Assembly (NCBI RefSeq): GCF_001660815.1
Contig: NZ_LYMI01000015.1
Location: 1 to 64,000 of the forward strand
Length of the DNA: 64,000 bases
Direction of reading: 5' to 3'
Source: Xanthomonas nasturtii
GTDB lineage: Bacteria; Pseudomonadota; Gammaproteobacteria; Xanthomonadales; Xanthomonadaceae
The notes beneath the pieces were generated by a model that saw only the letters and a list, made by a program, of their open reading frames with translations, did no database searches and was not told where the DNA came from. The translations under genes and the position numbers were made by a program. Position 1 is the stretch's first letter. Every line of letters starts with the position of its first letter. Shown here piece after piece: positions 25,303-35,916 of this stretch.

Positions 25303-27176
25303 CAGCGTACGGCGCCCAGGATGGCTTGGAAGATGGTGTCGGCGGTGGAAATCATCTGTGCGGCGGCCTGGTAGGCCTGCTGCAGCTTCAGCATGTTGGC
25401 GGCTTCCTCATCGAGGTTGACGCCGGAAATCGAATCGCGGCTGGCTTGCGCCTGGTCGTTGATGACCTTCTGCGCATCGGCCGAATAATTGGCCGCGCGC
25501 GCAGCCGAACCGACGGACGTGGTCAGGCCCGACAGCGCGCCGTTGAGCGTGACCGTGCCGCCGCTGAGTGCCTTGGCATCGTCGATCTTGGCCAGCAATT
25601 TGGCATTGCCGTTGTCGCTGGAGCCGGCGCCGGTCGGGCCGACGCCGAAGGTGTCGCCGGCCTTGGGGGCGCCATCCAGCGCGAAGCTCCAGCCGTTGGC
25701 GCTGATGGTCTGGCCGGCGGTGTAGGCGAACGGGCCGGTGCCATCGATGGTGTATTGGTTGGCGTCGATGAATTCCACCGACGCCGGCGCCAGCAGCCCC
25801 GGGTTCTGCGCGTTGGTGACCTTGACGTCGCTGATCTTGCCGGTGCCCAGGTTGGCCACCGTGGCGGTGGCCTTGACCGGGGTGGCCGCGGCAATGCGCG
25901 AGGGGTCGGTGATGGCCACCGACAGGGTGCCGGCCAGGCCAGCGGTAGGCTGCAGCAGGAACTTGTCGCCGTTGGCCGGCGTGCCGCCCACCACCATGCT
26001 CACGCCATTGAGCACCAGCGGGTTGGCCGGGGTGCCGGTGCCGGTCATCGGCACCGCAGAGCCGGTGCTGGCGTTGGTGGCCTTCCAGTTGGTGCCATCG
26101 AAACTGAGTGTGACGTTCTGGCCGTCCACCGCGCTCATGTTGCTGAAACTGGCGCTCAGCGAGGCGCTACCGGTGTTGTTCGGGTTGGCAGCGGTGGTCG
26201 GCGAACCGATGTTGAAGAAGTTGCCGCCCATCGCGCCATACAGGTCCATACCCTGGCTGTGGCCGGCATTGAAGGTGCTGGCCATGCCTACCGCCAGACG
26301 GCCGAGTTCGGCCTGGGTCGGTTCGAGCACGCTGCTGCGGAATTCCAGCAGGCCGCCGATCTGCCCGCCCAACGAATTGGCGCTCAGGCTGACATTCTGG
26401 CCCTGGGTCTGCATCGCCACCTGCAGCTTGGTGGGCTGGTACGGGTCGGCGACGGTGGTGAGCCTGGAGGAGGTGGTGCCCACCACCAGCGCCTGGCCGC
26501 CGGCGGTGAAGACGTTCATGAAGCCGCCGTCCTGGATCACCGCAGTGCCGCCGGTGTAACCCACCAGTTTGGTCACCAGCGCATCGCGTTGATCGAGCAT
26601 GTCCGGCGCTGCGTTTTGCGCACTGTTGCCGATAGTGCCGTTGAGCTTGGCGATCTGCTGCGTCAAGCGATTGACTTCGTCCACGGACGAGGTCAGTCCG
26701 CTGTTGACCTCATTGCTCAGGCTGTCCATCTGCCCGTTGAGCTGCTTGAAGCGCGTCGCCAGCGAGTTGCCGCTGTCGAGCATGCTCTGGCGCTCGGCGG
26801 TGGAGGAGGCATTGGACGAGACCGCGCTGGTGGAGTCGAAGAAGTTCGACCACAGCCCGGCCACGTTGGTGGCGGTATTGGAATACAGCGCGTCCACGCG
26901 GTTGGACAGCGAGGACAGCTGCTGCAGGCGTGAGAGTTCGCCGCCGCTGTCGAGCAGGCGCGAAATGGCCAACTGGTCGGCCACGCGGCCCACGTCGGTG
27001 ATCTTGGCGCCATTGCCCACGAACGCGTAGCCCATGTCGGTGGGCGTGCGCGTTGCAAATTCCACACGTTGGCGGCTATAGCCTTCGGTATTGATGTTGG
27101 CGACGTTATGGCTAACGGTCGACAACGCCCGTTGGAAGGCGATGAGCGCGCTGGTCCCGGTGGACATGATGGACAT
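25302..27176 (-). CDS. flgK: Flagellar hook-associated protein FlgK
   Basis: The 624-residue protein starts MSIMSTGTSALIAFQRALSTVSHNVANINTEGYSRQRV, the axial-protein signature of HAP1, and ends with the matching C-terminal helix (VNLDEEAANMLKLQQAYQAA). It forms the first hook-filament junction zone. The central part is Gly/Thr/Asn-rich and variable. ATG 27176 and ATG 27167 are both possible. Confidence 0.95.
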   Translation of the reverse strand: MSIMSTGTSALIAFQRALSTVSHNVANINTEGYSRQRVEFATRTPTDMGYAFVGNGAKITDVGRVADQLAISRLLDSGGELSRLQQLSSLSNRVDALYSNTATNVAGLWSNFFDSTSAVSSNASSTAERQSMLDSGNSLATRFKQLNGQMDSLSNEVNSGLTSSVDEVNRLTQQIAKLNGTIGNSAQNAAPDMLDQRDALVTKLVGYTGGTAVIQDGGFMNVFTAGGQALVVGTTSSRLTTVADPYQPTKLQVAMQTQGQNVSLSANSLGGQIGGLLEFRSSVLEPTQAELGRLAVGMASTFNAGHSQGMDLYGAMGGNFFNIGSPTTAANPNNTGSASLSASFSNMSAVDGQNVTLSFDGTNWKATNASTGSAVPMTGTGTPANPLVLNGVSMVVGGTPANGDKFLLQPTAGLAGTLSVAITDPSRIAAATPVKATATVANLGTGKISDVKVTNAQNPGLLAPASVEFIDANQYTIDGTGPFAYTAGQTISANGWSFALDGAPKAGDTFGVGPTGAGSSDNGNAKLLAKIDDAKALSGGTVTLNGALSGLTTSVGSAARAANYSADAQKVINDQAQASRDSISGVNLDEEAANMLKLQQAYQAAAQMISTADTIFQAILGAVR

Positions 27177-27187
27177 GGGCGTTTACC

Positions 27188-28366
27188 TCAACGACGGATG
27201 GTGCCAAGCCCGGCAGGCTCGGCGGTACTGGCGTAACGGTTGGACAGATCTGCCGCTGCGTTGCCGATGGCGGCGACCGCACGGTCGATGGTCGGGCCGT
27301 TGGCGATTGCGGCGATCTTGGCGGCGTAGCCTGGATCGGTGGCGTACCCGGCCTGTTGCAAGCCGCGTGCAAAACCGCGGATATCGGTGCCGGCCTGCAG
27401 TGCGCCCTGGTAGCGGCTGTTGTTTTTCAACAGGCGCACATAGTCGGCAAAGCTTTCCTCGGCCGAGCCGTAGGCGCGGAAATCCGCGGTTTCGGTGGTC
27501 TTGACGCCGTTGACGTATTCGTGGGTGCCGGTGGTGACCTTTGCGCCGTTCCAGCCGGTGGCCTTGATGCCGAACAGGTTGTTGGAATCGCCGCCATTGC
27601 CGATGCCGCGCCGGCCCCAGCCGGTTTCCAGTGCGGCCTGCGCCACCAGCGCGCGCGGGTCCACACCCAGTTCGCGTGCGGCTTTTTGCGCATGCGTCCA
27701 GATCTTGGCGACGAAGCCTTCCGGGGTGCGTTCGCCCAGGCTGGCCGCGGCGCTGCTGGCGGCGCTGGCATTGACGGCGGCATTGGCGTCGGCCGCGTCG
27801 CTGGCGGCTACATCGGCCCAGCGGTCGTTGGCCGACGGCCAGCTCAGTGCGGCCGCATCGTCACCGCCGGATTCGCCAGCACCGGTGCGCCCGGCAATCA
27901 GGTCCAGCACCTGGCTCATGCCGACGCCGCCCAGCGCACCTGCGCCGAGCTTGGCCGCCGCGCCCAGGGTTGCGCCGATGCCGCTGGCCGCGCCATCGCG
28001 GGCGGGCAGCGGCAACGAGGCATCGCGCTTGCCGGCAACCAGCGAATAGGCCTTGGCCGCATCGGCGGTGCTCAGCGAGGTGTTCAAGGCCGGGCCGCCG
28101 GTGTCGCCGCTCAGCTGCTTGGAGATCATCGCCGACAGGCCCAGGCCCTTGCCCTCGGTCAACGCCTTGGCCATCTGCTGGTCGTACATTTCGCGGAACA
28201 TCTGGTTTTCGCCCGGAAACATCGGGTCGCCGGAGCTGGCGTCGCGCATGCTCTTGACCAGCATCTGCGCGAACTGGCCTTCGAGCTGACGGGAGACCTT
28301 GTCGATCTTTGCCGGATCGGCCTTGGTGCTCGGATTGAGCTCAATGGGCGAGGCTGCGATACGCAT
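27188..28366 (-). CDS. flgJ: Flagellar rod assembly protein / peptidoglycan hydrolase FlgJ
   Basis: The 392-residue, two-domain protein has an N-terminal rod-capping part (about 25-100: QLEGQFAQMLVKSMRDAS, FREMYDQQMAKAL) and a C-terminal glucosaminidase-type domain (about 220-385: VAQAALETGWGRRG, with the catalytic Glu, and NNLFGIKA). It opens the wall so that the rod can pass. A long Ala/Asp-rich linker separates the domains. It starts 1 bp after the flgI stop. Confidence 0.95.
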   Translation of the reverse strand: MRIAASPIELNPSTKADPAKIDKVSRQLEGQFAQMLVKSMRDASSGDPMFPGENQMFREMYDQQMAKALTEGKGLGLSAMISKQLSGDTGGPALNTSLSTADAAKAYSLVAGKRDASLPLPARDGAASGIGATLGAAAKLGAGALGGVGMSQVLDLIAGRTGAGESGGDDAAALSWPSANDRWADVAASDAADANAAVNASAASSAAASLGERTPEGFVAKIWTHAQKAARELGVDPRALVAQAALETGWGRRGIGNGGDSNNLFGIKATGWNGAKVTTGTHEYVNGVKTTETADFRAYGSAEESFADYVRLLKNNSRYQGALQAGTDIRGFARGLQQAGYATDPGYAAKIAAIANGPTIDRAVAAIGNAAADLSNRYASTAEPAGLGTIRR

Positions 28367-28367
28367 G

Positions 28368-30189
<1,822 letters not shown>

Positions 30190-30227
30190 GGCGTGAGTTC
30201 CTGAGAAGGCGGCGAGCGGCGAGCCGA

Positions 30228-31013
30228 TCAGACGTTGTTGTTCAAGTAACCGAGCATCGAGTCGGTGGTGGAGATGGCCTTGGCATTCATTTCGTAGGCG
30301 CGCTGGGTCTCGATCATGCTCACCAGTTCTTCCACCGTATTGACGTTGCTGCCTTCCAGCGCGCCCTGCACGGTGGTGCCCAGGCCATTGAGGCCGGGGG
30401 TGCCGTTCTGGGCGGGGCCGGAGGCGGTGGTTTCGACGAACAGGTTCTCGCCCTTGGACTGCAGGCCCGAGGGGTTGATGAAGTCGGTCAGCGTCAGCGC
30501 GCCGATTTCCTGCGCGGCGGCCTGGCCGGCCAGGGTGACGCTGATGGTGCCGTCGTTGCCGATGGTCAGCGACTGCGCGCCTTCCGGCACCTGGATGCCG
30601 GGCTGCAGCGGGTAGCCGCTGTTGGTGACCAGCTCGCCCTGCGCATTGATCTGGAAGGTACCGTCGCGGGTGTAGGCGGAGGTGCCGTCGGGCATCTGCA
30701 CTTCGAAGAAGCCGCGTCCGTTGACCATCACGTCGAGCGCGCGGCCGGTCTGCTGCTGGCTGCCCTGGTCGAAGCCCTTGAAGGTGGACACCACGCGCAC
30801 ACCGGTACCCAGTTGCAGGCCCGTGGGCAGCTGCGTCTGCGCGGAGGTCGAGCCGCCCGGCGCACGCACCTGTTGATACAGCAGGTCTTCGAACGCGGCA
30901 CGGTCGCGCTTGAAGCCGGTGGTATTGGTATTGGCCAGGTTGTTGGAAATGACCGACATGCGCGTCTGCTGCGCATCCAGTCCGGTTTTGGCGACCCACA
31001 AAGCCTGATTCAT
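30228..31013 (-). CDS. flgG: Flagellar distal rod protein FlgG
   Basis: The 261-residue protein starts MNQALWVAKTGLDAQQTRMSVISNNLANTNTTGFKRDRAAF, the FlgG signature, and ends EELVSMIETQRAYEMNAKAI. It builds the distal rod. The ATG at 31013 is chosen by family start. It opens a second flg transcript (flgG-H-I-J-K-L) with its own sigma-54 site after the repeat-filled gap. Confidence 0.96.
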   Translation of the reverse strand: MNQALWVAKTGLDAQQTRMSVISNNLANTNTTGFKRDRAAFEDLLYQQVRAPGGSTSAQTQLPTGLQLGTGVRVVSTFKGFDQGSQQQTGRALDVMVNGRGFFEVQMPDGTSAYTRDGTFQINAQGELVTNSGYPLQPGIQVPEGAQSLTIGNDGTISVTLAGQAAAQEIGALTLTDFINPSGLQSKGENLFVETTASGPAQNGTPGLNGLGTTVQGALEGSNVNTVEELVSMIETQRAYEMNAKAISTTDSMLGYLNNNV

Positions 31014-31065
31014 GACCCGATTCCTCGTTAGACCCGGGGATGTGTTCCGGGCACGGGTGGGTATA

Positions 31066-31081
31066 TGCACGTGGCGTGCCA
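31066..31081 (-). promoter_or_regulatory. Sigma-54 promoter of flgG
   Basis: Minus strand TGGCACGCCACGTGCA has a perfect -24 box, GG-N10-GC spacing and GTGCA for TTGCA at -12. It lies 53 bp before the flgG ATG. Confidence 0.7.
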
Positions 31082-31387
31082 AAGCGGTGTCGGATTTCTG
31101 CCGGGTGTGCGTAAGATCACGGGTGGCGATGCCGGCTGCCGGCTCGTCCAGGTGCCTGGGGACACCATCACAGCGGGTCTGGGTTGGACCGCCTCGGCAG
31201 TTTGCAAGCGGCAGTCAAGCGGTGGCAGCGGCGGAAGCTGGCGGCAGAGCGGTACATCGTTGGTCGGTCAGGGCGGTCCCGCACTTGGCTGGCGCTCGCC
31301 TGACGGCAAGTGCAGTTGGTTTTGCCGGTCGCGAGTTGCTTGTCTGGAGCTCAGGGCTAAAAGCCGGGTCGGTCGAGGGCGCGATGC

Positions 31388-31474
31388 CCTCACCGCTCGC
31401 GGGACACGCCGCAAGTACGTCCATGTAGGCTCCGTGGCGGCATCCATGCCGCCAGGGGTCCCGCAATCGGCGAG
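31388..31474 (+). repeat. Diverged forward copy of the dispersed palindromic repeat
   Basis: Contains CCTCACCGCTCGCGGGACAC, GCAAGTACGTCCATGTAGGC and a GGCGGCAT-CC-ATGCCGCC hairpin in the same order as 388-489, with many substitutions. Confidence 0.7.
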
Positions 31475-31541
31475 GACACCGCACCAGAAAGATTGCTGGT
31501 CGCTTTGTTAAAAGCCATGCACACCGACCATCTCGACTGGC

Positions 31542-31642
31542 CCTTGCCCGCCCACCGTCGCGGGACCTTACGCGGCATGGATGCCGCGTAAGAGCCTACA
31601 TGGACGTACTTGCGGCGTGTCCCGCGATGGTGGGCGGGCAAG
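31542..31642 (-). repeat. Full reverse copy of the dispersed palindromic repeat
   Basis: CCTTGCCCGCCCACCGTCGC, then hairpin TTACGCGGCAT-GG-ATGCCGCGTAA, then GGACGTACTTGCGGCGTGTC and GGTGGGCGGGCAAG. This is the reverse complement order of the copy at 388-489. Confidence 0.82.
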
Positions 31643-31701
31643 AGGACCCTGCAGCAAACCCGCAGAAGTGAGCGACTTTTAGTCGTTCACAAGACAAGAC
31701 A

Positions 31702-31745
31702 GGGACGTACTTGCGGCATGTCCTGAAATGGTGGCCGGGCAAGGG
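31702..31745 (-). repeat. Half copy of the dispersed palindromic repeat
   Basis: GGACGTACTTGCGGCATGTC followed by a GGTGGCCGGGCAAGG arm, matching the right half of 31542-31642; GGCCCTGCAGC follows as it does after the copy at 47232. Confidence 0.7.
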
Positions 31746-31776
31746 CCCTGCAGCGAAGCCACAGAGTGAGCCACGT

Positions 31777-32532
31777 TTAGCCGTTCAGCCGCATCATCGA
31801 ATTGGCCGATTGTGCATTGTCGTCGCCGTTTTTGATGATCTTGACCTGCATTTCGAACTGCCGCTGCAGCTGGATCATTTCCACCAGCGCGCCGGCGGCG
31901 TCCACGTTGCTGCCTTCCAGCATGCCGCTGTTGATGGTCTTGCCGGTGGCCACCGCAAATGCCTGCGCCGGGTCGGTGCTGGTGTTGCGCATCAGCCCGT
32001 CCGGGCGCCGCGTCAAACGATCGGCGGGCGCATCGACCACCTTCATCTTGCCGACGATGGCCATGGTCTGCGGGCCTTCGCCCTGCGGGATGATGGAAAT
32101 GCTGCCGTCGCTGCCGATTTCCATCGCCTGGTGCGGCGGAATCGTCATCGGGTTGCCGCCTTCATCCAGCACGGCGTGCCCATTGGCGGTGACCAGCTGG
32201 CCATTGGCGGTAAGCGCCAACTCGCCGTTGCGGGTGTAGGCCTCGCTGCCGTCGGGCGACTGCACCGACAGCCAGCGGTCCTGTTGCAGCGACACGTCCA
32301 GCGGATTGCCGGTGACCTGTTGATGGCCCTGGCTGCGATCGAAGCCCTGGTCCACATGCAGCGCATCGATCCGCGACGGATAGCCCTTGCCCTGGATCTT
32401 GAACGCTTCGGTGTTGGCCAGCGCGGCCTTGAACCCCACCGTATCGACGTTGGCGAGATTGTGCGACACGGTGCTCTGCGCCTGCAGGGAAGCGCGGGCA
32501 CCGGTCATTGCAACGTAGAGGGCTTTGTCCAT
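31777..32532 (-). CDS. flgF: Flagellar proximal rod protein FlgF
   Basis: The 251-residue protein starts MDKALYVAMTGARASLQAQSTVSHNLANVDTVGFKAAL and ends MIQLQRQFEMQVKIIKNGDDNAQSANSMMRL, both axial-family signatures. It builds the proximal rod. The ATG at 32532 is the family start. It is the last gene of the flgB-led transcript before the repeat-filled gap. Confidence 0.95.
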   Translation of the reverse strand: MDKALYVAMTGARASLQAQSTVSHNLANVDTVGFKAALANTEAFKIQGKGYPSRIDALHVDQGFDRSQGHQQVTGNPLDVSLQQDRWLSVQSPDGSEAYTRNGELALTANGQLVTANGHAVLDEGGNPMTIPPHQAMEIGSDGSISIIPQGEGPQTMAIVGKMKVVDAPADRLTRRPDGLMRNTSTDPAQAFAVATGKTINSGMLEGSNVDAAGALVEMIQLQRQFEMQVKIIKNGDDNAQSANSMMRLNG

Positions 32533-32551
32533 GGGGAACTCCGAAAGGCCG

Positions 32552-32646
32552 GAACCGGGGACCCGGGGCCGGGGACCCGGAAAAGCAACAGCGCCGGTGT
32601 ATTGGCGTTTGCTTTTCCGGGTCCCCGGCCCCCGTTCCCGGGTCCC
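32552..32646. repeat. Long perfect hairpin between flgE and flgF
   Basis: Bases 32565-32588 (GGGGCCGGGGACCC..AAAAGCAA) are the exact reverse complement of 32609-32632, a 24-bp stem with a 20-bp loop; imperfect pairing extends outward. It fills nearly all of the 122-bp flgE-flgF gap. No T-run follows, so it may stabilise mRNA ends or set up differential expression rather than terminate transcription. Confidence 0.85.
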
Positions 32647-32654
32647 GAGTGTCA

Positions 32655-33878
32655 TCAACGAATATTGATGATCGTCTGGGTGACCTGGTCCTGGGTCGAG
32701 ATCATCTGCGAGTTGGCCTGGAAGTTGCGCTGGGCCACGATCATGTTCACCAGCTGCTCGGTCAGGTCCACCGTGGAGGCTTCCAGCGAGCCGGACTCGA
32801 TCTGGCCCAGGTCCGAGGTGTCGGGGGCGCCTACGCGGGCTGCGCCGGAGGTGTAGCTTTCGGCCCACATGTTGTTGCCCTGCGACTGCAGGCCCTGCGG
32901 ATTGACGAAGCTGGCCAGCGACACCTGGCCCAGCGGCTTGTCGGCGCCGTTGGAATAGCGCGCGAACACCACGCCGCTGGTGTCGATGCTGATCTCGTTG
33001 AGCTTGCCGCTGGCGTAGCCGTCCTGGCGGGTGTCGCGCAGGGCGAAGGCTTCGCCGTACTGGGTGGAGCCGCTGACATTGAGCTGCATGTTCAGCACGC
33101 CGGCACCGGTGCTCGGGGTGAACGGGTCCATCGCGATGATGCCGTTGGCCGGGGTGGTCAGCGCGCCGGTGTCGGAGAACTGCAGCGTGGTCGGCGCGCC
33201 AACTGCGGCGCCGTCAACATAGTTGTGCACCTGCCACTCGTTCGGGTTGGCGGTCTTGACGAAGTAGGAGGTCTGCACATGGCTGACACCCAGCGAGTCA
33301 TAGACGTTGATGCCGCCGGTGGAGTGGCTATAGGTCTTGTCGTCGGCCGGGCTGAACGGGGTCACCGTCGGTGCGGTGGCGTTGCCGGGCAGGGTGAAGG
33401 CCAGGTTGACCGTAGAGGTCGACTTGGGCGGGCTGTCGGTGGTCAGCAGCTGCAGGTCCGACAGGCGTCCCACATCGAAACCGTTGCCGCTCGGGTTCGG
33501 TGCAAACACCTGCAGGCGTGCGCCCTGCGGGTTGACCACATAGCCGTTGGCGTCGGTCTGGAAGTTGCCGGCGCGGGTGTACATCTTGGCGCCGTTGGAG
33601 GACACGGTGAAGAAGCCTTCGCCGGAGACCGCCAGGTCCAGGCTGCGCCCGGTCGGGTCGATATTGCCCTGCGAGAACTGCTGCGCCACATTGCTGACGC
33701 GCACGCCGGAGCCCACCGCGTTACGCGACAGGCCGTAGCTGGTGCTCTGGAACATGTCGGCAAACTCGGCGCGCGATTCCTTGAACCCGGTCGTGTTGAC
33801 ATTGGCGATGTTGTTGGAAGTAACGTTCAGATCGGCATTGGCTGCGTTGATGCCGGACAACGAGGTATTGAAAGCCAT
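32655..33878 (-). CDS. flgE: Flagellar hook protein FlgE
   Basis: The 407-residue protein begins MAFNTSLSGINAANADLNVTSNNIANVNTTGFKESRAEFADMF and ends with VDLTEQLVNMIVAQRNFQANSQMI, the hook-protein signatures. It polymerises into the hook outside the cell. The variable middle is normal for the family. It lies 31 bp after flgD. Confidence 0.96.
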   Translation of the reverse strand: MAFNTSLSGINAANADLNVTSNNIANVNTTGFKESRAEFADMFQSTSYGLSRNAVGSGVRVSNVAQQFSQGNIDPTGRSLDLAVSGEGFFTVSSNGAKMYTRAGNFQTDANGYVVNPQGARLQVFAPNPSGNGFDVGRLSDLQLLTTDSPPKSTSTVNLAFTLPGNATAPTVTPFSPADDKTYSHSTGGINVYDSLGVSHVQTSYFVKTANPNEWQVHNYVDGAAVGAPTTLQFSDTGALTTPANGIIAMDPFTPSTGAGVLNMQLNVSGSTQYGEAFALRDTRQDGYASGKLNEISIDTSGVVFARYSNGADKPLGQVSLASFVNPQGLQSQGNNMWAESYTSGAARVGAPDTSDLGQIESGSLEASTVDLTEQLVNMIVAQRNFQANSQMISTQDQVTQTIINIR

Positions 33879-33909
33879 GGATGAGTTCCTTTAAGTGTCG
33901 GTTGCCGGC

Positions 33910-34575
33910 TCAGCTGACGCGGAGCACGTTGGCGAGCGGGGAAGTGCCTAGCCCGGTCAGGTTGAGATACAGGCCGTCCGAGCCGATCGTGACGCTGTCC
34001 ACCGGTGCGTCGACGTAGGTGGGCAACTTGCTTTTGGAGCCGGCGGTATCGGTTTGGGTTGCGGTGATGCCGTATTTGCCGGCCGCCATGCGGTTGCCAT
34101 TGGCGTCGGTGCCATCCCAGGCAAACGACACCTCACCGGCGGCGCTGGCCGGCACGCTGAGCTGTTTGACGAACGCGCCGTTGGCATCGGTGATTTCGAA
34201 ATTGACGAAGCCAGCCGACGTGGCGGCGACCACGCCCTTGGCCGAGCCGGTGGCATCGATCGCCACCTGTGCGGAGGGCACCAACACGTTGTGGCCAACC
34301 AACGCGGCGCCCTTGAGCACCTGGTCGGCATTCATCGAATCGGAGAAATTGCCGACCTTGGTATTGAGGTCGCCAATGCCCTGCACGGTGGAGAACTGCG
34401 CCAACTGGCCCAGAAACGCGCTGTTTTCCATCGGTTTGAGCGGGTCCTGGTGCTGCAGCTGCTCGGTCATCAATTTGAGGAAGTCGGCCTGGCCGAGTGC
34501 TTCTTCCTTCTTGGCGACGGTGCTGCTGGTGCTCAGGCCGAGAGTCTTGTAGAGATCGCTGCCGATCGTGCTCAT
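33910..34575 (-). CDS. flgD: Flagellar hook cap protein FlgD
   Basis: The 221-residue protein has the conserved N-terminal half ADFLKLMTEQLQHQDPLKPMENSAFLGQLAQFSTVQGI and a C-terminal Ig-like FlgD fold (SFAWDGTDANGNRMAAGKYGI). It scaffolds hook polymerisation and is then lost. It lies 34 bp after flgC. Confidence 0.95.
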   Translation of the reverse strand: MSTIGSDLYKTLGLSTSSTVAKKEEALGQADFLKLMTEQLQHQDPLKPMENSAFLGQLAQFSTVQGIGDLNTKVGNFSDSMNADQVLKGAALVGHNVLVPSAQVAIDATGSAKGVVAATSAGFVNFEITDANGAFVKQLSVPASAAGEVSFAWDGTDANGNRMAAGKYGITATQTDTAGSKSKLPTYVDAPVDSVTIGSDGLYLNLTGLGTSPLANVLRVS

Positions 34576-34609
34576 CTGGAGTGTTCCGTTAGGTAAGGGC
34601 TAGGACGGG

Positions 34610-35017
34610 TCAGCGGCCCATGGTCAGGGTCGCGAGCGCCAGTTCCTTGGCGGTATTGAGCATTTCCACGCCTGCCTGGTAATTGCGCGAGGCGGAAATC
34701 ATGTTGACCATCTGCGAGACCGGGTCCACGTCGGGCGAGAACACGTAGCCATCGGCATCGGCCAGCGGGTGGCCGGGCTCGTAGCGACGGATCGGCGGCG
34801 CGTTGGTGGTGGTGATCTCCTTGACGTTGACCGAGGTCAGGCTGGGGTCCTGACGGCTTTGCTGGGCCTGGAAGATCGGCTCGATCGGCTTGTAGGTCGC
34901 CTCGGCAGAGCCCGCCACCGAATCGGCGTTGGCCAGGTTGGAGGCGATGGTGCTCAGGCGTACCGACTGCGCATGCAGCGCCGAGCCGGCCACATCGAAA
35001 ATGGGAAGGTTGCTCAT
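34610..35017 (-). CDS. flgC: Flagellar basal-body rod protein FlgC
   Basis: The 135-residue protein starts MSNLPIFDVAGSALHAQSVRLSTIASNLANADSV and ends PVSQMVNMISASRNYQAGVEMLNTAK, as expected for FlgC. It is a proximal rod subunit. It starts 3 bp after the flgB stop. Confidence 0.95.
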   Translation of the reverse strand: MSNLPIFDVAGSALHAQSVRLSTIASNLANADSVAGSAEATYKPIEPIFQAQQSRQDPSLTSVNVKEITTTNAPPIRRYEPGHPLADADGYVFSPDVDPVSQMVNMISASRNYQAGVEMLNTAKELALATLTMGR

Positions 35018-35020
35018 GAC

Positions 35021-35422
35021 TTATTGGCCCGTGATCGCGGTGAGCATCGAGCGCACCTTGGATTCGAGGAAGCTCAGCGACGCGCGGTATTCCAGCGCGG
35101 CGCGGCCGTAGGCGGCGCGTTCGGCGTCGGGATCGACGGTGTTGCCGTCGAGGCTGGGCTGGTCGGATTCGCGGGTGATCTGGAACGGGTTGAGCCCGCC
35201 GCCACCGCCCACTTCATAGTGCTTGGCGTCGGTGGCCTGCAGCAGGCCGCCATCCTGCACGCCCTGCGCCGACTTCAGCGCCGCTTCGAAGTTGAGGTCC
35301 TTGGCCTTGTAGCCAGGGGTGTCCACATTGCTCAGATTGCTGGCAATGAGCTTCATGCGCTGCTCGCGCAGCGCCAACGCGTCGCCATGGACGCCGAGGA
35401 ATGAAGAGAAGGGACTGGACAC
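35021..35422 (-). CDS. flgB: Flagellar basal-body rod protein FlgB
   Basis: The 133-residue protein reads VSSPFSSFLGVHGDALALREQRMKLIASNLSNVDTPGYKAKDLNFEAAL, the FlgB signature. I use GTG 35422 because GGGAG lies 6 bases ahead and the sigma-54 promoter is only 33 bp upstream; a longer frame would begin inside or beyond the promoter. It is the first gene of flgBCDEF and a proximal rod subunit. Confidence 0.93.
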   Translation of the reverse strand: MSSPFSSFLGVHGDALALREQRMKLIASNLSNVDTPGYKAKDLNFEAALKSAQGVQDGGLLQATDAKHYEVGGGGGLNPFQITRESDQPSLDGNTVDPDAERAAYGRAALEYRASLSFLESKVRSMLTAITGQ

Positions 35423-35454
35423 GGTGCTCTCCCGCGAAGTGTTGCAAGGGAGGA

Positions 35455-35470
35455 AGCAATGTTTGTGCCA
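35455..35470 (-). promoter_or_regulatory. Sigma-54 promoter of the flgB operon
   Basis: Minus strand TGGCACAAACATTGCT matches TGGCAC-N5-TTGCW perfectly. It leaves a leader of roughly 20 bases before the GTG start of flgB. Confidence 0.9.
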
Positions 35471-35916
35471 AATCGAGGTGTTACGCGTGCGGAGCTGGCA
35501 ACACATCCGCAGTGCCCGACCGACGGTCTTGGAGCGGTTAACAAACGTAACGCGCAACCGTCAGGTGGGTGCGTCCGTCGCGCTCAGGATCGAAGTGCTC
35601 GCGTGGTACAGGTCGCTTCGATCACCGGCCGCGCTCGCCTGGCAGCTGCGCAGTGGATTTGTGAATTGCTCTAGCTGCCAGACCTCACCAAGCGTGCTGC
35701 TGCCCGGGTAGCTGTTGCCGCTGGCAGTGCAACTTGCAGGCCAACCAGGATCGTCTGGCGGGAAGTAACTCAGCGCAGCGTGTGATCAGCTGCGCCGAAA
35801 GCGTTTTTAAGGCGCGTGCTTGCGTACGGCAACCACGTGTATTCCCAGGCCTGTCGGAAGACAGGCGTTGCTGGTTCTGGCCGTCACCGGTGGGGTGGAA
35901 CGGCCGCGCAATTGGA
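35471..35916. other. Intergenic region upstream of the flgB promoter
   Basis: About 445 bp between the end of cheV and the flgB promoter. It has a perfect 9-bp inverted repeat CTGGCAGCT (35639-35647) / AGCTGCCAG (35673-35681) but no T-run. FleQ enhancer sites would be expected here but no consensus can be assigned by eye. No gene is supported. Confidence 0.5.

Larger units (their letters stand above)
31082..31776. other. Repeat-filled gap between flgF and flgG
   Basis: These ~700 bases interrupt an otherwise tightly packed flagellar operon. They hold three copies of the dispersed palindromic repeat (31388-31474, 31542-31642, 31702-31745) and a block at 31473-31513 shared with 47090-47130. 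Short open frames here come from the repeats and I see no supported gene. Bases 31082-31387 contain nothing recognisable. Confidence 0.75.
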
